Positions 7,363 to 17,034 are shown, numbered from the stretch's first letter. The stretch: 64,000 nt of DNA from Erythrobacter insulae (GCF_007004095.1 NZ_VHJK01000001.1:124001-188000), one strand, 5' to 3'. Notes: generated by a model from the sequence alone, not told the origin. Translations and numbers: made by a program.

Positions 7363-8772
7363 TTATTCAGCGGGTTCGGGTGCAGCTTTGCCGGCGCCTG
7401 TATCCCGGCGGTCTATCCGGTCAAGAACGCGGCGTTTTAACCGGGCAAACGGCGCAGTGATCAATCCGTTATGCTCCATCCAGTCGTAATATTCGCGGTA
7501 CTTTGGATCTTCGCCCAAAAGGTGGGCCTCTTCGGTGCGAGCGCGCCAGTAATAAATCGCGTTGACCATCAACAAAAAGAACGTGTTACGGATCACGTCA
7601 GCCGGTGATCCGCTGGTCACCAGAAACGGCATGACAGAGCACCACCAATAGAGGTTTTTTGACAGATAGGCCGGGTGCCGCGTGTAGCGGTACGGTCCGT
7701 TGGTCAACACCCCGCGATAGGTCAGATTTGAAAAGCGGATGCCAAACGCAACCGTGGCCCAAGCATACATTGCAGTAAGAAATACGAGCCATGCCGCCCA
7801 CGCCCATAGCAGCGCTTCGTTGCCTGCCAGCCAATGCCCCCAGCTCGCAACATTGCTTTCATAGCTTAGCACTTGGCTGTTATTGCCGATGAGGCCCCAG
7901 ACAAATGGCGGATAACACAACAGCGCAGCCAGCCACCCCGCCAAGAATGGATTGCCCGACCGGATATGCGCATCCAGCGGGCGCAGCGTGAACAGATAGC
8001 CTACGGTTCCAATCTGCACGTCGATCACAAACAAAAGCGAGATCAGGAGCATCCCGAGCTCAACCGGGTTGCGCGCAATCAAATCAAGATTGGCCTCGAC
8101 CACAAAAGCGAAACCGCCCGGCAGGATCGAGATCATAAATGCGCCAAAGAACCCTTTAATGATCCATGCGCGCCAGTGTTTCTTGATCGCTTCGGCGTCC
8201 CATTCTTCGCGCCCGATCAACATCGCTCCAAAATGCCAGGTCGAATCTTTGGGATCGACCATGAACCGGTCAAGCCAGATGATGTAAGGCACCGCGAGCA
8301 CAATCAACGGCACCACTGCGACAGACAAGACCTCCATCGCAAACAGATATGATCCGTCCCAGTACCACCGGCCAAGCGCGTAAAGGCCAGCAAGAACCGC
8401 AAAGGTTGCCCAGATGCCCGCAATTTTGACAACGGAAACCGGCAAGACTTCGGCGACGCTGCGCTTTAGGCTCCAGTCGATACCGGTCGACGGGCGCAAA
8501 TGCACACGGTCCACCACCAACGACCACATCGCCATCGGACCAGCTGTAAACAGCATGGAGGCAAGCGCCGCATAAGGGCCGGAGAGCACTCCGCGCTCTG
8601 CCGAAAAAGCCCCTGAAAACCCGAAGGTTTCGGCGATTAAGGGAAATGCCCGGCAAAACGCGATCCAGCCAAACAGGCCAAACAATCCGGCAAGGCCTAC
8701 GCCTGCCGATACGTCGCTTTTCGGCGGCTCGCTTTTGAAAGCTGCCGCGCCGGGTTGAATGTTTGCGCTCAT
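7363..8772 (-). CDS. Multi-pass membrane protein with ICMT/PEMT-type methyltransferase domain
   Basis: The 469-aa polytopic protein has many hydrophobic segments from residue 25 onward. The C-terminal quarter has the signature of the isoprenylcysteine carboxyl methyltransferase / phospholipid methyltransferase family: GVLTNGPYRYTRHPAYLSKN, followed by AIYYWRARTEEAHL and YREYYDWM. These enzymes methylate lipid-type substrates in the membrane using SAM. The N-terminal 300 residues are much longer than in minimal ICMT proteins and have no function I recognise. The substrate is unknown. Confidence 0.75.
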   Translation of the reverse strand: MSANIQPGAAAFKSEPPKSDVSAGVGLAGLFGLFGWIAFCRAFPLIAETFGFSGAFSAERGVLSGPYAALASMLFTAGPMAMWSLVVDRVHLRPSTGIDWSLKRSVAEVLPVSVVKIAGIWATFAVLAGLYALGRWYWDGSYLFAMEVLSVAVVPLIVLAVPYIIWLDRFMVDPKDSTWHFGAMLIGREEWDAEAIKKHWRAWIIKGFFGAFMISILPGGFAFVVEANLDLIARNPVELGMLLISLLFVIDVQIGTVGYLFTLRPLDAHIRSGNPFLAGWLAALLCYPPFVWGLIGNNSQVLSYESNVASWGHWLAGNEALLWAWAAWLVFLTAMYAWATVAFGIRFSNLTYRGVLTNGPYRYTRHPAYLSKNLYWWCSVMPFLVTSGSPADVIRNTFFLLMVNAIYYWRARTEEAHLLGEDPKYREYYDWMEHNGLITAPFARLKRRVLDRIDRRDTGAGKAAPEPAE

Positions 8773-8854
8773 GACCCTGTGGGCCGTAGCGCAAAATGGT
8801 TAACAGGCCGGTGCCAAACCACGCGTGATTACAGGCCGCATGGACCCCGCCCTA

Positions 8855-10183
8855 TCAACGCCAGGCGTGGATCGTCCCCGCATCATCGAGGATATACAGA
8901 TGGCCGCCGGCAACCACCGGAGGAAGGCTGACGGGTTCCTTGATCTCGGCGAACAGCTGTGATGATCCTTCGCCTGTGCTGATCCGCCAGATTTCACCGC
9001 GCGAACTCGCCACCCACAGATGATTTCCGGCCAGCACCGGTCCGGTCCAAAAGATCGGGTCCTGCTTTTTCTTCTCATTGCGGAATGGCTGAAGCTGGGT
9101 GATCCAGCGGACACGGCCGCTGGACCGGGCAATCGCCAGAACACGCGCATCATCGGTAAGGGTGAAAATCCATTCCCCGGCAATTGCCGGGGTGGAAATG
9201 CCAGCCAAGTTCAATTCCCAGATGCGCTGGCCCGTTACCAGTTCATACGCCGCCATTCTGCCGCCCTGACCCAGCGCGTAGACGCGGCCGGAATCGATAA
9301 TGGGATCGGCATCAATGTCGGTAAGCGAGCCGACTTGTGTGGAAATGTTGGTCCGCGCCAGCGCATCCGCCCAAAGCGTGCGTCCGTTCTCGTACCGATA
9401 GGCGTTGAGTTCACCAGAGGAATATCCCGCAATCACGGTGCCCTGACCCGCAGCGGGAGCCGCAACGCCGAACACGCCCGACTGCGCCGTAGAACCCGAT
9501 TCGTCCCACACCAGCGACCCGTCGGATGCGCGCAGCGAAATGATCTGATTGTCCTGCGTCATGACAAAGATTTGCCCGAACGCAATTGTCGGCGATCCGC
9601 GCAGCGGGCCGGCGGGCTTTACCTTCCAGATCTGCTCGCCTGTTTCCGCTTGCAAGGCTTTGACTTCGCCGGCGCCATTGGTCGCATAAAGCAGGCCGTT
9701 GTCATAGCTGACACCGCCGCCAAACGCCGATGGCCGCATGTCATCGTCCATCACAGCATCGGACCGCCACACAACCGCACCGGTTTGCTTGTCAAACGCG
9801 TGAATCGTTCCGTCAGACCCGACCGCGAACAGTTTATTGCCGCCGATGACAGGTGCCGCCGCAAGGCGCGCGCGATTGGTCGATCCTTCGACCTGCGCGG
9901 TCCAGGCGCGGGTAAGGTTCTCACCCAGAGCCAAATGGCCGTAGGCTTTGCTGGCTGATCCGCCCACTTGTGCCCATTCGGCGTTGTTTCGGGCAGGCGG
10001 CAAAACCACGCTGACACCGGCCAGTTCAGGATCGACGACAGCGCCGCTTTCGATCCGCGACAGGATCGGCATACGCTCGCCGATTGTCGGGGTCGTTTTC
10101 TCTTCACCGGCACAACCGGTCAACACGGCGGCCAATGCGCCTGCGACCAAAGCTGTTCGAATAGAAGGTAGCTGTTTCATCAT
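8855..10183 (-). CDS. bamB: Outer membrane assembly lipoprotein BamB-like beta-propeller
   Basis: About 442 aa. The lipoprotein signal ends with the lipobox LTGC (Cys24 from ATG 10183). The mature part consists of repeated PQQ-like beta-propeller blades, each with the pattern A-x-D-x-x-T-G-x-x-x-W: FDKQTGAVVWR, LQAETGEQIWK, RASDGSLVWD, YELVTGQRIWE and AIARSSGRVRWI. BamB is a scaffold of the BAM complex on the periplasmic face of the outer membrane. ATG 10183/10180 is preferred to TTG 10195 because GGACGG lies just upstream. The YfgM-like gene 64 bases upstream on the same strand repeats the yfgM-bamB order of E. coli. The 82-base gap downstream shows nothing. Confidence 0.85.
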   Translation of the reverse strand: MMKQLPSIRTALVAGALAAVLTGCAGEEKTTPTIGERMPILSRIESGAVVDPELAGVSVVLPPARNNAEWAQVGGSASKAYGHLALGENLTRAWTAQVEGSTNRARLAAAPVIGGNKLFAVGSDGTIHAFDKQTGAVVWRSDAVMDDDMRPSAFGGGVSYDNGLLYATNGAGEVKALQAETGEQIWKVKPAGPLRGSPTIAFGQIFVMTQDNQIISLRASDGSLVWDESGSTAQSGVFGVAAPAAGQGTVIAGYSSGELNAYRYENGRTLWADALARTNISTQVGSLTDIDADPIIDSGRVYALGQGGRMAAYELVTGQRIWELNLAGISTPAIAGEWIFTLTDDARVLAIARSSGRVRWITQLQPFRNEKKKQDPIFWTGPVLAGNHLWVASSRGEIWRISTGEGSSQLFAEIKEPVSLPPVVAGGHLYILDDAGTIHAWR

Positions 10184-10247
10184 CGGTCCGTCCAAATTGA
10201 ATTTTCATGCGCCGTGAAAGGCGGCGGGTGGGTATCTCAGAGTGGAG

Positions 10248-11039
10248 TTAAAGACCTGTTGAAGGCCCCAAGCCTGCTTCGGGATCAACCCCCTGATCCT
10301 CAAGCAGCTTGTCGACGTCCACGACCGCATCGACACCAAGCAAGCCCGCCATCTGACGAGCGCGCGAGCGCAGAGTTTCGGGTTGCTCTTCGTCTTTCGC
10401 GATTTCGCCGAACAAAGCGCCGGCGGCATCGCGGTTGCCCGCTTCGAGATGCGCGATAGCTGTCAGCTCACCGGCGCTTCCGAAAAAGGCATTGCCGGGC
10501 ACCGCAAGGCCTTTGAGCTTTGCGATTACATCGGCCGGATCACGATCATCGAAATTGGTCGAGACTTCGCGCAGCAAGGCGAGATCGCGCAGCGCTGGCG
10601 GTGCGTTTTCATCGGCGGCGATCATGCCAAACAATTCGACTGCTTTCGCAGTATCGCCTTGCTCCAATGCCGCCGCTGCCTGGATAAAGCGGGCTGCGGT
10701 GCGTGCACCGTCATTCTCAGAATCAAGCAACGCGTCTGCTGTTTCGCTCGACGCGGAGAAATCGCCTGCCTCGGATTGATCCAGCGCTTTCACAAGTGTT
10801 TCAGACTGCTGTTCCAATTGGCCTTCGCGGTAATTGTCCCACAGCAGATATCCACCAAACGCAGCCAGTACCAGCGCGAGCGCAGAGCCAAGCATTACGC
10901 CGTATTTCTGGAAAAACTGCGTGGCATCATCCTGCCGCACAGCTTCGTCAATTTCGCGCATCAGGATTTCATCTTCAGGAGACGGATCCTCGACGGTGAC
11001 TGACGGTGTTTTTTTCGAACCGGTAGGTTTGAGCGCCAC
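10248..11039 (-). CDS. YfgM-like TPR protein (ancillary SecYEG-associated subunit)
   Basis: The 263-aa protein has a short cytoplasmic N-terminus, one transmembrane helix (about residues 48-66, VMLGSALALVLAAFGGYLLW) and a periplasmic alpha-helical region of TPR type, with repeated A-rich helix pairs such as AARFIQAAAALEQGDTAKAVELF. This matches the TPR_21/YfgM family, which in E. coli binds SecYEG and hands exported proteins to periplasmic chaperones. Its position directly upstream of bamB matches the conserved pair. In E. coli and many other bacteria the GTPase gene der follows bamB; it is not present here. Confidence 0.8.
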   Translation of the reverse strand: MALKPTGSKKTPSVTVEDPSPEDEILMREIDEAVRQDDATQFFQKYGVMLGSALALVLAAFGGYLLWDNYREGQLEQQSETLVKALDQSEAGDFSASSETADALLDSENDGARTAARFIQAAAALEQGDTAKAVELFGMIAADENAPPALRDLALLREVSTNFDDRDPADVIAKLKGLAVPGNAFFGSAGELTAIAHLEAGNRDAAGALFGEIAKDEEQPETLRSRARQMAGLLGVDAVVDVDKLLEDQGVDPEAGLGPSTGL

Positions 11040-11204
11040 GGAGCTCTATTCCTCATGCCATTACTGTAATCGGGCGTCTTTAGGCGCGCCTGCACTCTTC
11101 CGCAATGCCGCGCATATTCGCGGGGCTTTGCTCTCCCCGTCTCAATTGCCTGCGAACCTGCGCATTCCAAGTTGAACGGCGCGTTAAGCAGGAATGGCAA
11201 CGCG

Positions 11205-12350
11205 TTATTTCGGGCCGGTCCAAGCGCCGCCCAGCGCGCTCGAATACAGATCGGCATACCGCGCGACCATCTTTGACTTGTCGAAAAACTCCGCCGCCTT
11301 TGCTCGATTTTGCGCTCCGATTTCAGTGCGCAGCGCAGGATTTTCGGCCAGCTCTGCAAGCATGATTGACAGCGCGTTGGTATCGTTTGGAACCGCGATA
11401 AATGGCCGGTTCTTGTCGGCGACTATGCCCTTCACATCGCCCACATCGGGCGCAGCAATGGGCAGGCCAGCGGCCATCGCCTCAACAACGGACAGCGGGA
11501 ATTGTTCGGATTTCGATGAGAGCGCGAAAATATCGAACAGCCCGATTACCGATGCCGGATCGGCCACAGCTCCGGGCAGATGGACGCGGTCGCTGATATC
11601 ATGGCGCAAAGCCGCATCTTGGATCGCATCGCGCTCCGGACCCTCGCCCAGAATCACCAAATGCCAGTTTTCAGGCAGGTCCCTAATCGCCTCGACCAGC
11701 ATCGGCAGCTGTTTGACAGCGCGCAGCCCGGCCAGTGTTCCGACCCATTTTTCACCATCATGCTTTAACAGGCGCAATTTGCTGGAATCGGGTTTGCGCG
11801 CGAATGCCTTTGTATCGATCCCGTTGGGAATGCGTACGACCCGCTGGCGCGGCTGTGCCCACGCATCCAGCGCCACTTTCTCCAGCGTTTCACTTGGCAC
11901 AACCAGCGAATGCGCCCGGCCAAGCGCAATTCGGCGGTACCAGTTTCGGGTCCATTTGAGCTGGTGCGCTTCGTCTTCGTTAAAGCCGTCCTCGTGGTGG
12001 ATCAGCGGCGGCAAATCGAATTGCTGCGCAAACACCGTATGCGCCATGACCACATCCATCGCGCCCCAATTGTATGTCAGGATCAGATCATAGGCTTTCA
12101 AAGCCTGCGCAATGGCGACCAGCCGGCCCGGTGTCGGCTTCCCGGTGAGAGACGGGAAGTTATCGGGATATCCGACCACCGCCCGTGTGCGATCAATCAG
12201 GGACCGTGCCCCCATTTCATTCGGCATCGCAGAGACAATATGATGCAATAGCCCTTTGCCAAACGCGTTGATTAAAGCGGCGCAGCGCACCTCCTTGCCG
12301 CCTGCCGAGAATGTCGAATGGCAGTGAAGAACCTTGGGCGTATCACTCAT
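11205..12350 (-). CDS. Glycosyltransferase family 4 protein
   Basis: The 381-aa GT-B fold protein has an N-terminal acceptor domain beginning VLHCHSTFSAGGKEVR and a C-terminal nucleotide-sugar domain with RIPNGID, WVGTLAGLRAVKQLPMLVEA, LVILGEGPERDAI and the E-x7-E motif in SEQFPLSVVEAMAAGLP. These are group 1 retaining glycosyltransferase signatures. Donor and acceptor are unknown; surface polysaccharide or glycolipid synthesis is usual for the family. Its ATG at 12350 overlaps the stop of the upstream hydrolase (ATGA), implying translational coupling. The 165-base gap downstream to the YfgM-like gene holds only short GC-rich repeats. Confidence 0.85.
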   Translation of the reverse strand: MSDTPKVLHCHSTFSAGGKEVRCAALINAFGKGLLHHIVSAMPNEMGARSLIDRTRAVVGYPDNFPSLTGKPTPGRLVAIAQALKAYDLILTYNWGAMDVVMAHTVFAQQFDLPPLIHHEDGFNEDEAHQLKWTRNWYRRIALGRAHSLVVPSETLEKVALDAWAQPRQRVVRIPNGIDTKAFARKPDSSKLRLLKHDGEKWVGTLAGLRAVKQLPMLVEAIRDLPENWHLVILGEGPERDAIQDAALRHDISDRVHLPGAVADPASVIGLFDIFALSSKSEQFPLSVVEAMAAGLPIAAPDVGDVKGIVADKNRPFIAVPNDTNALSIMLAELAENPALRTEIGAQNRAKAAEFFDKSKMVARYADLYSSALGGAWTGPK

Positions 12351-13213
12351 CAGATTGCCGCCAGCAATTCATCAATCGCGCCGCGTGCCTCCGGCTCGTC
12401 CAAAGTCGGCGCATGGCCGACACGGGGCACTGTCACGGTTTTTAACGCCGGATTGCGGCTTTCCATTTTTGTGACCGTTTCCGGCGTCAGCAAATCCGAT
12501 AATTCCCCGCGTAGCAACACCATGGGTACATCGCACAAAGCCTCGTATGCTGGCCATAAATCGGGCGGTGCGGCGTTGCCGGGCTGTTTGAACGGTTCTG
12601 CGATGGCCATGTCATAATCATAGCTGATCCGGCCATTCTGGCTGACCACCAAAGTCCGCTTTGCCATCTCAAGCCATCTATCAAGATCGTAATCGGGGAA
12701 TGCCGCGCCATGCACATCTTTGAGCGAGCGCGCGGCGTGGATCCATGTCGGATAGCTGCCGCCCTGACCGACATACTGCCCGATCCTTTCAACACCGACC
12801 GGATTAATCTCTGGCCCGATATCGTTCATCACCACAGCTGCGATCCGGCCCGGCTTTGCCGCCGCCATCAGCATCGTCATCAATCCGCCCATCGACGTTC
12901 CGATTGAAATAAATCGGTCAATGCCTTCTTCATCGAGCAGCTTTTCGACGTCGGCGACATATTGCATCGGATTGTAGGTTTCCGATGACGGCGCATAATC
13001 GCTTAATCCGCGTCCGCGCATCTCGGGCACGATTACGCGGCGGGTCTGGCACAAATGCTGCGCAAGGCCTGCAAAGTCGCGCGAATTGCGGGTGAGGCCG
13101 TGCAAGCATAGAACCGGCGGGCCATCATAGTCTGCTGGCCCGGCATAATCGCGGTAGTGCAAATTGAGCCCGTCCGCGCTTGTCCAAGAGCGGTCTTCGT
13201 ATTTTGATGCCAT
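12350..13213 (-). CDS. Alpha/beta hydrolase
   Basis: About 287 aa from ATG 13213. The fold is clear: oxyanion-hole HG in LCLHGLTRNSRDF (near residue 38), the PEMRGRGLSD turn at 63-72, the nucleophile elbow GTSMGG with Ser107, and a C-terminal VGHAPTLDEPEA segment carrying the catalytic His. Members include esterases, lactonases and C-C hydrolases, and no substrate can be assigned. The open frame continues upstream to 13537, but that part overlaps selO on the other strand, has no family resemblance and was not included. A ribosome site AAGGA lies 12 bases before the ATG, longer than ideal. It is translationally coupled to the glycosyltransferase. Confidence 0.82.
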   Translation of the reverse strand: MASKYEDRSWTSADGLNLHYRDYAGPADYDGPPVLCLHGLTRNSRDFAGLAQHLCQTRRVIVPEMRGRGLSDYAPSSETYNPMQYVADVEKLLDEEGIDRFISIGTSMGGLMTMLMAAAKPGRIAAVVMNDIGPEINPVGVERIGQYVGQGGSYPTWIHAARSLKDVHGAAFPDYDLDRWLEMAKRTLVVSQNGRISYDYDMAIAEPFKQPGNAAPPDLWPAYEALCDVPMVLLRGELSDLLTPETVTKMESRNPALKTVTVPRVGHAPTLDEPEARGAIDELLAAI

Positions 13214-13288
13214 GTCAGGCGCATATCCTTCACAGATTGTCTCGTCTGCGCGCTTGCGCACGCTCACTCTTGCCCCCACTATCGCCGG

Positions 13289-14698
13289 ATGCGTTCCGAA
13301 CCGCAACCTTCCGCATATCGCGCCGATACCGTCATTGCGCAGCTTACCGATTGGATAGCCGCGCCGGTTGCTGCCGCCGACTTCCCCATGATGATGGTGC
13401 GGTTCCGCAACGATCGATGGGCCAGCACCGTCGGGCTTGATCATCTCAACGATTCCGACTGGGCGAGGCATTTCGGGCAGTTTGTGCCTTTGCAGGACAA
13501 TCTGCCGCGGCCTTTGGCGCTGAAATATCACGGGCACCAGTTTCGCGTTTACAATCCCGATATCGGGGATGGCCGCGGTTTCTTGTTCGCGCAGATGCGT
13601 GATGGCGGCGGCCGTTTGCTTGATCTAGGCACAAAAGGGACAGGCCAGACCCCGTTCAGCCGCGCCGGAGACGGGCGCCTGACGCTCAAAGGCGCCGTGC
13701 GCGAAATCCTTGCGACAGAGATGCTGGAGGCGCTCGGCGTGAATACCTCCAAAACATTTTCGGTGATCGAGACCGGCGAAAAGCTGATCCGGCAAGACGA
13801 ACCCTCGCCTGCTCGGTCTGCCGCGATGGTCCGGCTTAGCCACTCGCACATCCGAATCGGGACTTTCCAACGTCTGCTCGCCCACGAAGAGAGCGAGCAA
13901 ATGGAGGCGCTGGTTGAGTATTGTCTGACGAATTTTCCGGGCAACATGCCGCCCGAAGACGCACCGGGCCGCGATGAACCGGCGGTGATTTTGCTGCATC
14001 AAGTGGTCGAGCGCATGGCCGATCTGGCGGCGAGTTACATGGTATCAGGGTTCGTCCATGGCGTGCTCAACACCGACAACATGAACATTACGGGCGAAAG
14101 TTTCGATTATGGCCCGTGGCGCTGGCTGCCGACTTGGGATCCGGGCTTCACTGCGGCCTATTTCGACCATAGCAGCCTTTACGCGTTCGGGCGTCAGCCA
14201 GAGGCTTTGCATTGGAATTGCGGTCAATTGGCGGTGTCGCTGCGATTGCTGGCCGATTCAGAGCCGCTGGTGGCCGCAATGAACCGGTTTGGCGAATTAT
14301 ACATGTCAGCAATCGCGCGGCGGTGGTGCTGGCGATTGGGCGTAGAGCCACGCGGAACCGAGCATGACACGGCATTGGTCGGTTTGTGTGAACAGGCGAT
14401 GCGCGCATCATCGACCGGACCGGATGAATTTTTCTTCGGTCACCGCGCGGGCCGCGGCGATGCAGCGGGTGAATTCGGCGAGGCTCTGGCGCAATACACT
14501 GCGGCTGATAGCTCGCATGATTACTGGTCCGATGATGTCCCGCAAAGCATGCTGATCGAAGAAGTCGAAGCAATCTGGGCCGCGATTGACGAGCGGGACG
14601 ATTGGAGCGCTCTCAACGCCAAAGTGGATCAATTGCGGCGCATGGGTGAGGCGCACGGCGAACCGCCCGTGGCAGCTTGTCATTCAAAACCCGAATAA
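13289..14698 (+). CDS. selO: SelO/YdiU protein adenylyltransferase (AMPylase)
   Basis: The 469-aa pseudokinase-fold protein has ALKYHGHQFRVYNPDIGDGRG, LDLGTKGTGQTPFSRAGDGRLTLKGAVREIL, HGVLNTDNMNITGESFDYGPW and YFDHSSLYAFGRQP, all SelO landmarks. SelO binds ATP in a flipped orientation and transfers AMP to Ser/Thr/Tyr residues of proteins involved in redox balance. Eukaryotic forms have a C-terminal selenocysteine; this one ends without such a motif, as in many bacteria. It is divergent from the alpha/beta hydrolase with a 75-base gap. The 163 bases after it contain a small palindrome (CAATTT-GTA-AAATTG) but no clear terminator. Confidence 0.93.
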   Translation: MRSEPQPSAYRADTVIAQLTDWIAAPVAAADFPMMMVRFRNDRWASTVGLDHLNDSDWARHFGQFVPLQDNLPRPLALKYHGHQFRVYNPDIGDGRGFLFAQMRDGGGRLLDLGTKGTGQTPFSRAGDGRLTLKGAVREILATEMLEALGVNTSKTFSVIETGEKLIRQDEPSPARSAAMVRLSHSHIRIGTFQRLLAHEESEQMEALVEYCLTNFPGNMPPEDAPGRDEPAVILLHQVVERMADLAASYMVSGFVHGVLNTDNMNITGESFDYGPWRWLPTWDPGFTAAYFDHSSLYAFGRQPEALHWNCGQLAVSLRLLADSEPLVAAMNRFGELYMSAIARRWCWRLGVEPRGTEHDTALVGLCEQAMRASSTGPDEFFFGHRAGRGDAAGEFGEALAQYTAADSSHDYWSDDVPQSMLIEEVEAIWAAIDERDDWSALNAKVDQLRRMGEAHGEPPVAACHSKPE

Positions 14699-14861
14699 CG
14701 CAGCCAAATCGAGGCAACATCACCTTGTTATCAATTTGTAAAATTGCACCGCACTCTTTCCTTTGGTCAAAGGGATCGTTAGCTGATTTGGCTATCGAGC
14801 CTTGCCCCGATGTAGGGTAAAGCCACATGAGGAACCTCACAGAGAGGGCAGATTATCAAGC

Positions 14862-16274
14862 GTGACCGATAAAACCCTAATTTCATATGACCCTGCGACT
14901 GGCGAAGAATTGTGGCGCGGTGAACACGGCGATGTTGATGCCGCAGTCAGCGCCGCACGCCGCGCATTTCCCGAATGGGCCGCACGCCCCCTTGCCAACC
15001 GGATCGAAATGGTTCGCCGGTTTGCCAACGAAGTTCGCGCCGAAGCAGATGGCATTGCCGAACTGATCACTCGCGAAACGGGCAAACCGTTGTGGGAATC
15101 AAGGACGGAAGTCGATGCGGTGATCAACAAAGTTGATATCTCGGTAAACGCCTATGCTGAACGCACTGGCAAGAAAAAGCTGGATAGCGCGATGAACGGA
15201 ACCGCCGCGCTGCGTCACAAGCCGCACGGCGCGATGGCTGTGCTTGGTCCGTACAATTTTCCGGCACATCTCCCGAATGGTCACATCATTCCGGCATTGA
15301 TTGCTGGCAATGTTGTGTTGTTCAAACCATCGGAAAAATCGCCAGCTGTGGGCGCGGCGTTGGTTGAATGTTTCCGCAAGGCCGAATTTCCCGAAGGCGT
15401 GGTCCAGCTTGTGATCGGCGGCCCTGACGAAGGCAAAGCACTGGTTGCACATCCCGGCATTGATGGCGTGCTGTTCACAGGCTCCGCCAATGCAGGCATC
15501 GCAATCAATCGCAAACTCGCTTCGAATCCGGGTAAGATTGTTGCTCTGGAAATGGGCGGAAACAATCCAATTGTGGTGACCAACACACCGTTGCTCACCG
15601 ATGCGGCGGCTCTGATTGTACAGAGCGCTTTTACCAGTGCGGGCCAACGCTGCACCGCAGCGCGCCGATTGGTCATCGTTGATTCGATGTATGATGCGCT
15701 GATTAAAGAGCTGGTCAAGCTCACCAAGAGCCTGCTCGTCGGTGATCCTTTGGGTGATCCGCAACCATTTATGGGGCCGGTGATCGACAACGAAACCGCC
15801 GAATTGCTCGGCGAAAGTTTCCTCGCGCTGGTCACAGCGGGCGGTAAGCCGATTACGCATTTGCGCCGGATATACCCGGACAAACCATTTTTGACGCCCG
15901 GCATTATTGATACGACCGATATCCCGGAAAGGCCCGATATCGAGCTGTTCGGCCCGATTTTGCAGGTGATTCGGGTGCCGGATCTGGATGCAGCCATTGC
16001 CGAGGCGAACAACACGCGTTTCGGTCTTTCGGCATCCCTGATTGGCGGCTCACCCGAAGACTACGCCCGGTTCTGGGCGAATGTTCGGGCCGGCATAATC
16101 AACTGGAACAGGCCGACCAACGGAGCATCATCATCGGCTCCATTCGGCGGTATTGGTCTGTCTGGCAATCACCGTCCCGCAGCGTTTTACGCCGCAGATT
16201 ACTGCGCCTATCCCGTTGCCAGTAATGAAATGGAACAACCGCGCGCCAATATCGGCGTTGGCCTGAAAAGCTGA
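14862..16274 (+). CDS. astD: Succinylglutamate-semialdehyde dehydrogenase-like aldehyde dehydrogenase
   Basis: The 470-aa ALDH-superfamily enzyme contains GPYNFPAHLPNGHIIPALIAGN (cofactor site), ALEMGGNNPIVV (general-base Glu) and SAGQRCTAARRLV (catalytic Cys). The LPNGHI and GGNNPIVV variants are characteristic of AstD, which oxidises N-succinylglutamate semialdehyde in arginine catabolism. GTG 14862 is the best start I see; GAGGG lies 13 bases upstream, so the start is uncertain. No other ast gene is in the window, so either the pathway genes lie elsewhere or the enzyme serves another aldehyde. Confidence 0.8.
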   Translation: MTDKTLISYDPATGEELWRGEHGDVDAAVSAARRAFPEWAARPLANRIEMVRRFANEVRAEADGIAELITRETGKPLWESRTEVDAVINKVDISVNAYAERTGKKKLDSAMNGTAALRHKPHGAMAVLGPYNFPAHLPNGHIIPALIAGNVVLFKPSEKSPAVGAALVECFRKAEFPEGVVQLVIGGPDEGKALVAHPGIDGVLFTGSANAGIAINRKLASNPGKIVALEMGGNNPIVVTNTPLLTDAAALIVQSAFTSAGQRCTAARRLVIVDSMYDALIKELVKLTKSLLVGDPLGDPQPFMGPVIDNETAELLGESFLALVTAGGKPITHLRRIYPDKPFLTPGIIDTTDIPERPDIELFGPILQVIRVPDLDAAIAEANNTRFGLSASLIGGSPEDYARFWANVRAGIINWNRPTNGASSSAPFGGIGLSGNHRPAAFYAADYCAYPVASNEMEQPRANIGVGLKS

Positions 16275-16296
16275 ACCGCCGGACGAAAAACTCGCT

Positions 16297-17034
16297 CTAT
16301 TTGGTCCAATAAATCAGATCTACCGCGCTCATACCGCCAGGTCCGGGGCGAACATGGACAACCAGTTGTTCGGTTCTGCCGTCGCCTATCATCGAACTTT
16401 CCGGCGTTTCATAAATGATCGGACGAAGCCGCGCACGGTCTGCGAGGGTAAAGTGATATTGCATCACGTCGCCGATATCGACTGGCGTAACATAGCGCAC
16501 GACTCGCGCGGTGCATTTTGCGTCCGATACGCCGGCAGCCTGTTGAACCAGACCGTGGGGCATTATCGATGACGGTCCCGGCATGTCAGCCGCCCAGCGC
16601 AAGCCAGATATAAGCGCGGCGGCGCATGGGTCAGGACCGCCAGCGGCCAACAACAGCGCGCCTGCATCTGTGAGATCGGCAAAATTACCCGGCGCATCGC
16701 CATCAAAAGCGAATGGCAATTCAGGTATGGGGCCGTCATTCAACAATTCGACGCGAGCGGCCTCGCGCGCTTGATTGGCCAGCTCGTCTGTCGCGACAAG
16801 CGGCGGCAAAGCATGGTCATAACGCACGGTCACAGCCGCATTTGCCTCGTTACGATAGGCCAGATCAGGGTCCACCATCAACGGATCGTTTAATGCGCGC
16901 GCCATCAACGGATCGGTTGAAAACACGCTCTGCACGGCTTCGGGTTCAGCCTCCGATCCACAGCCCGGCAAGGCCATCGCCGCCAACAAAGGAACAGCAA
17001 CCAAAGGTTTGATGAAGGCACCGCGAGTAAACAT
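16297..17034 (-). CDS. Hypothetical lipoprotein
   Basis: The 245-aa product has a signal segment (LVAVPLLAAMALPGC) with a lipobox-like ALPGC, so it is probably a membrane-anchored lipoprotein. The mature part contains a duplicated DPLM motif (TDPLMARALNDPLMVDPDLAY) that comes from a 14-bp direct repeat at 16875-16888 and 16902-16915. Two cysteines (in DPCAAAL and AKCTARV) could form a disulfide. I do not recognise the family. It is convergent with the astD-like gene and divergent from the 6S RNA region. Confidence 0.6.
   Translation of the reverse strand: MFTRGAFIKPLVAVPLLAAMALPGCGSEAEPEAVQSVFSTDPLMARALNDPLMVDPDLAYRNEANAAVTVRYDHALPPLVATDELANQAREAARVELLNDGPIPELPFAFDGDAPGNFADLTDAGALLLAAGGPDPCAAALISGLRWAADMPGPSSIMPHGLVQQAAGVSDAKCTARVVRYVTPVDIGDVMQYHFTLADRARLRPIIYETPESSMIGDGRTEQLVVHVRPGPGGMSAVDLIYWTK

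Noticed and set aside
13214-13537. N-terminal extension of the alpha/beta hydrolase frame
   Set aside because: The extra 108 residues overlap selO on the other strand and show no hydrolase similarity; ATG 13213 starts the conserved part.
16875-16915. 14-bp direct repeat in the lipoprotein gene
   Set aside because: It encodes a duplicated DPLM segment in frame; a small local duplication is enough to explain it and no mobile element is indicated.
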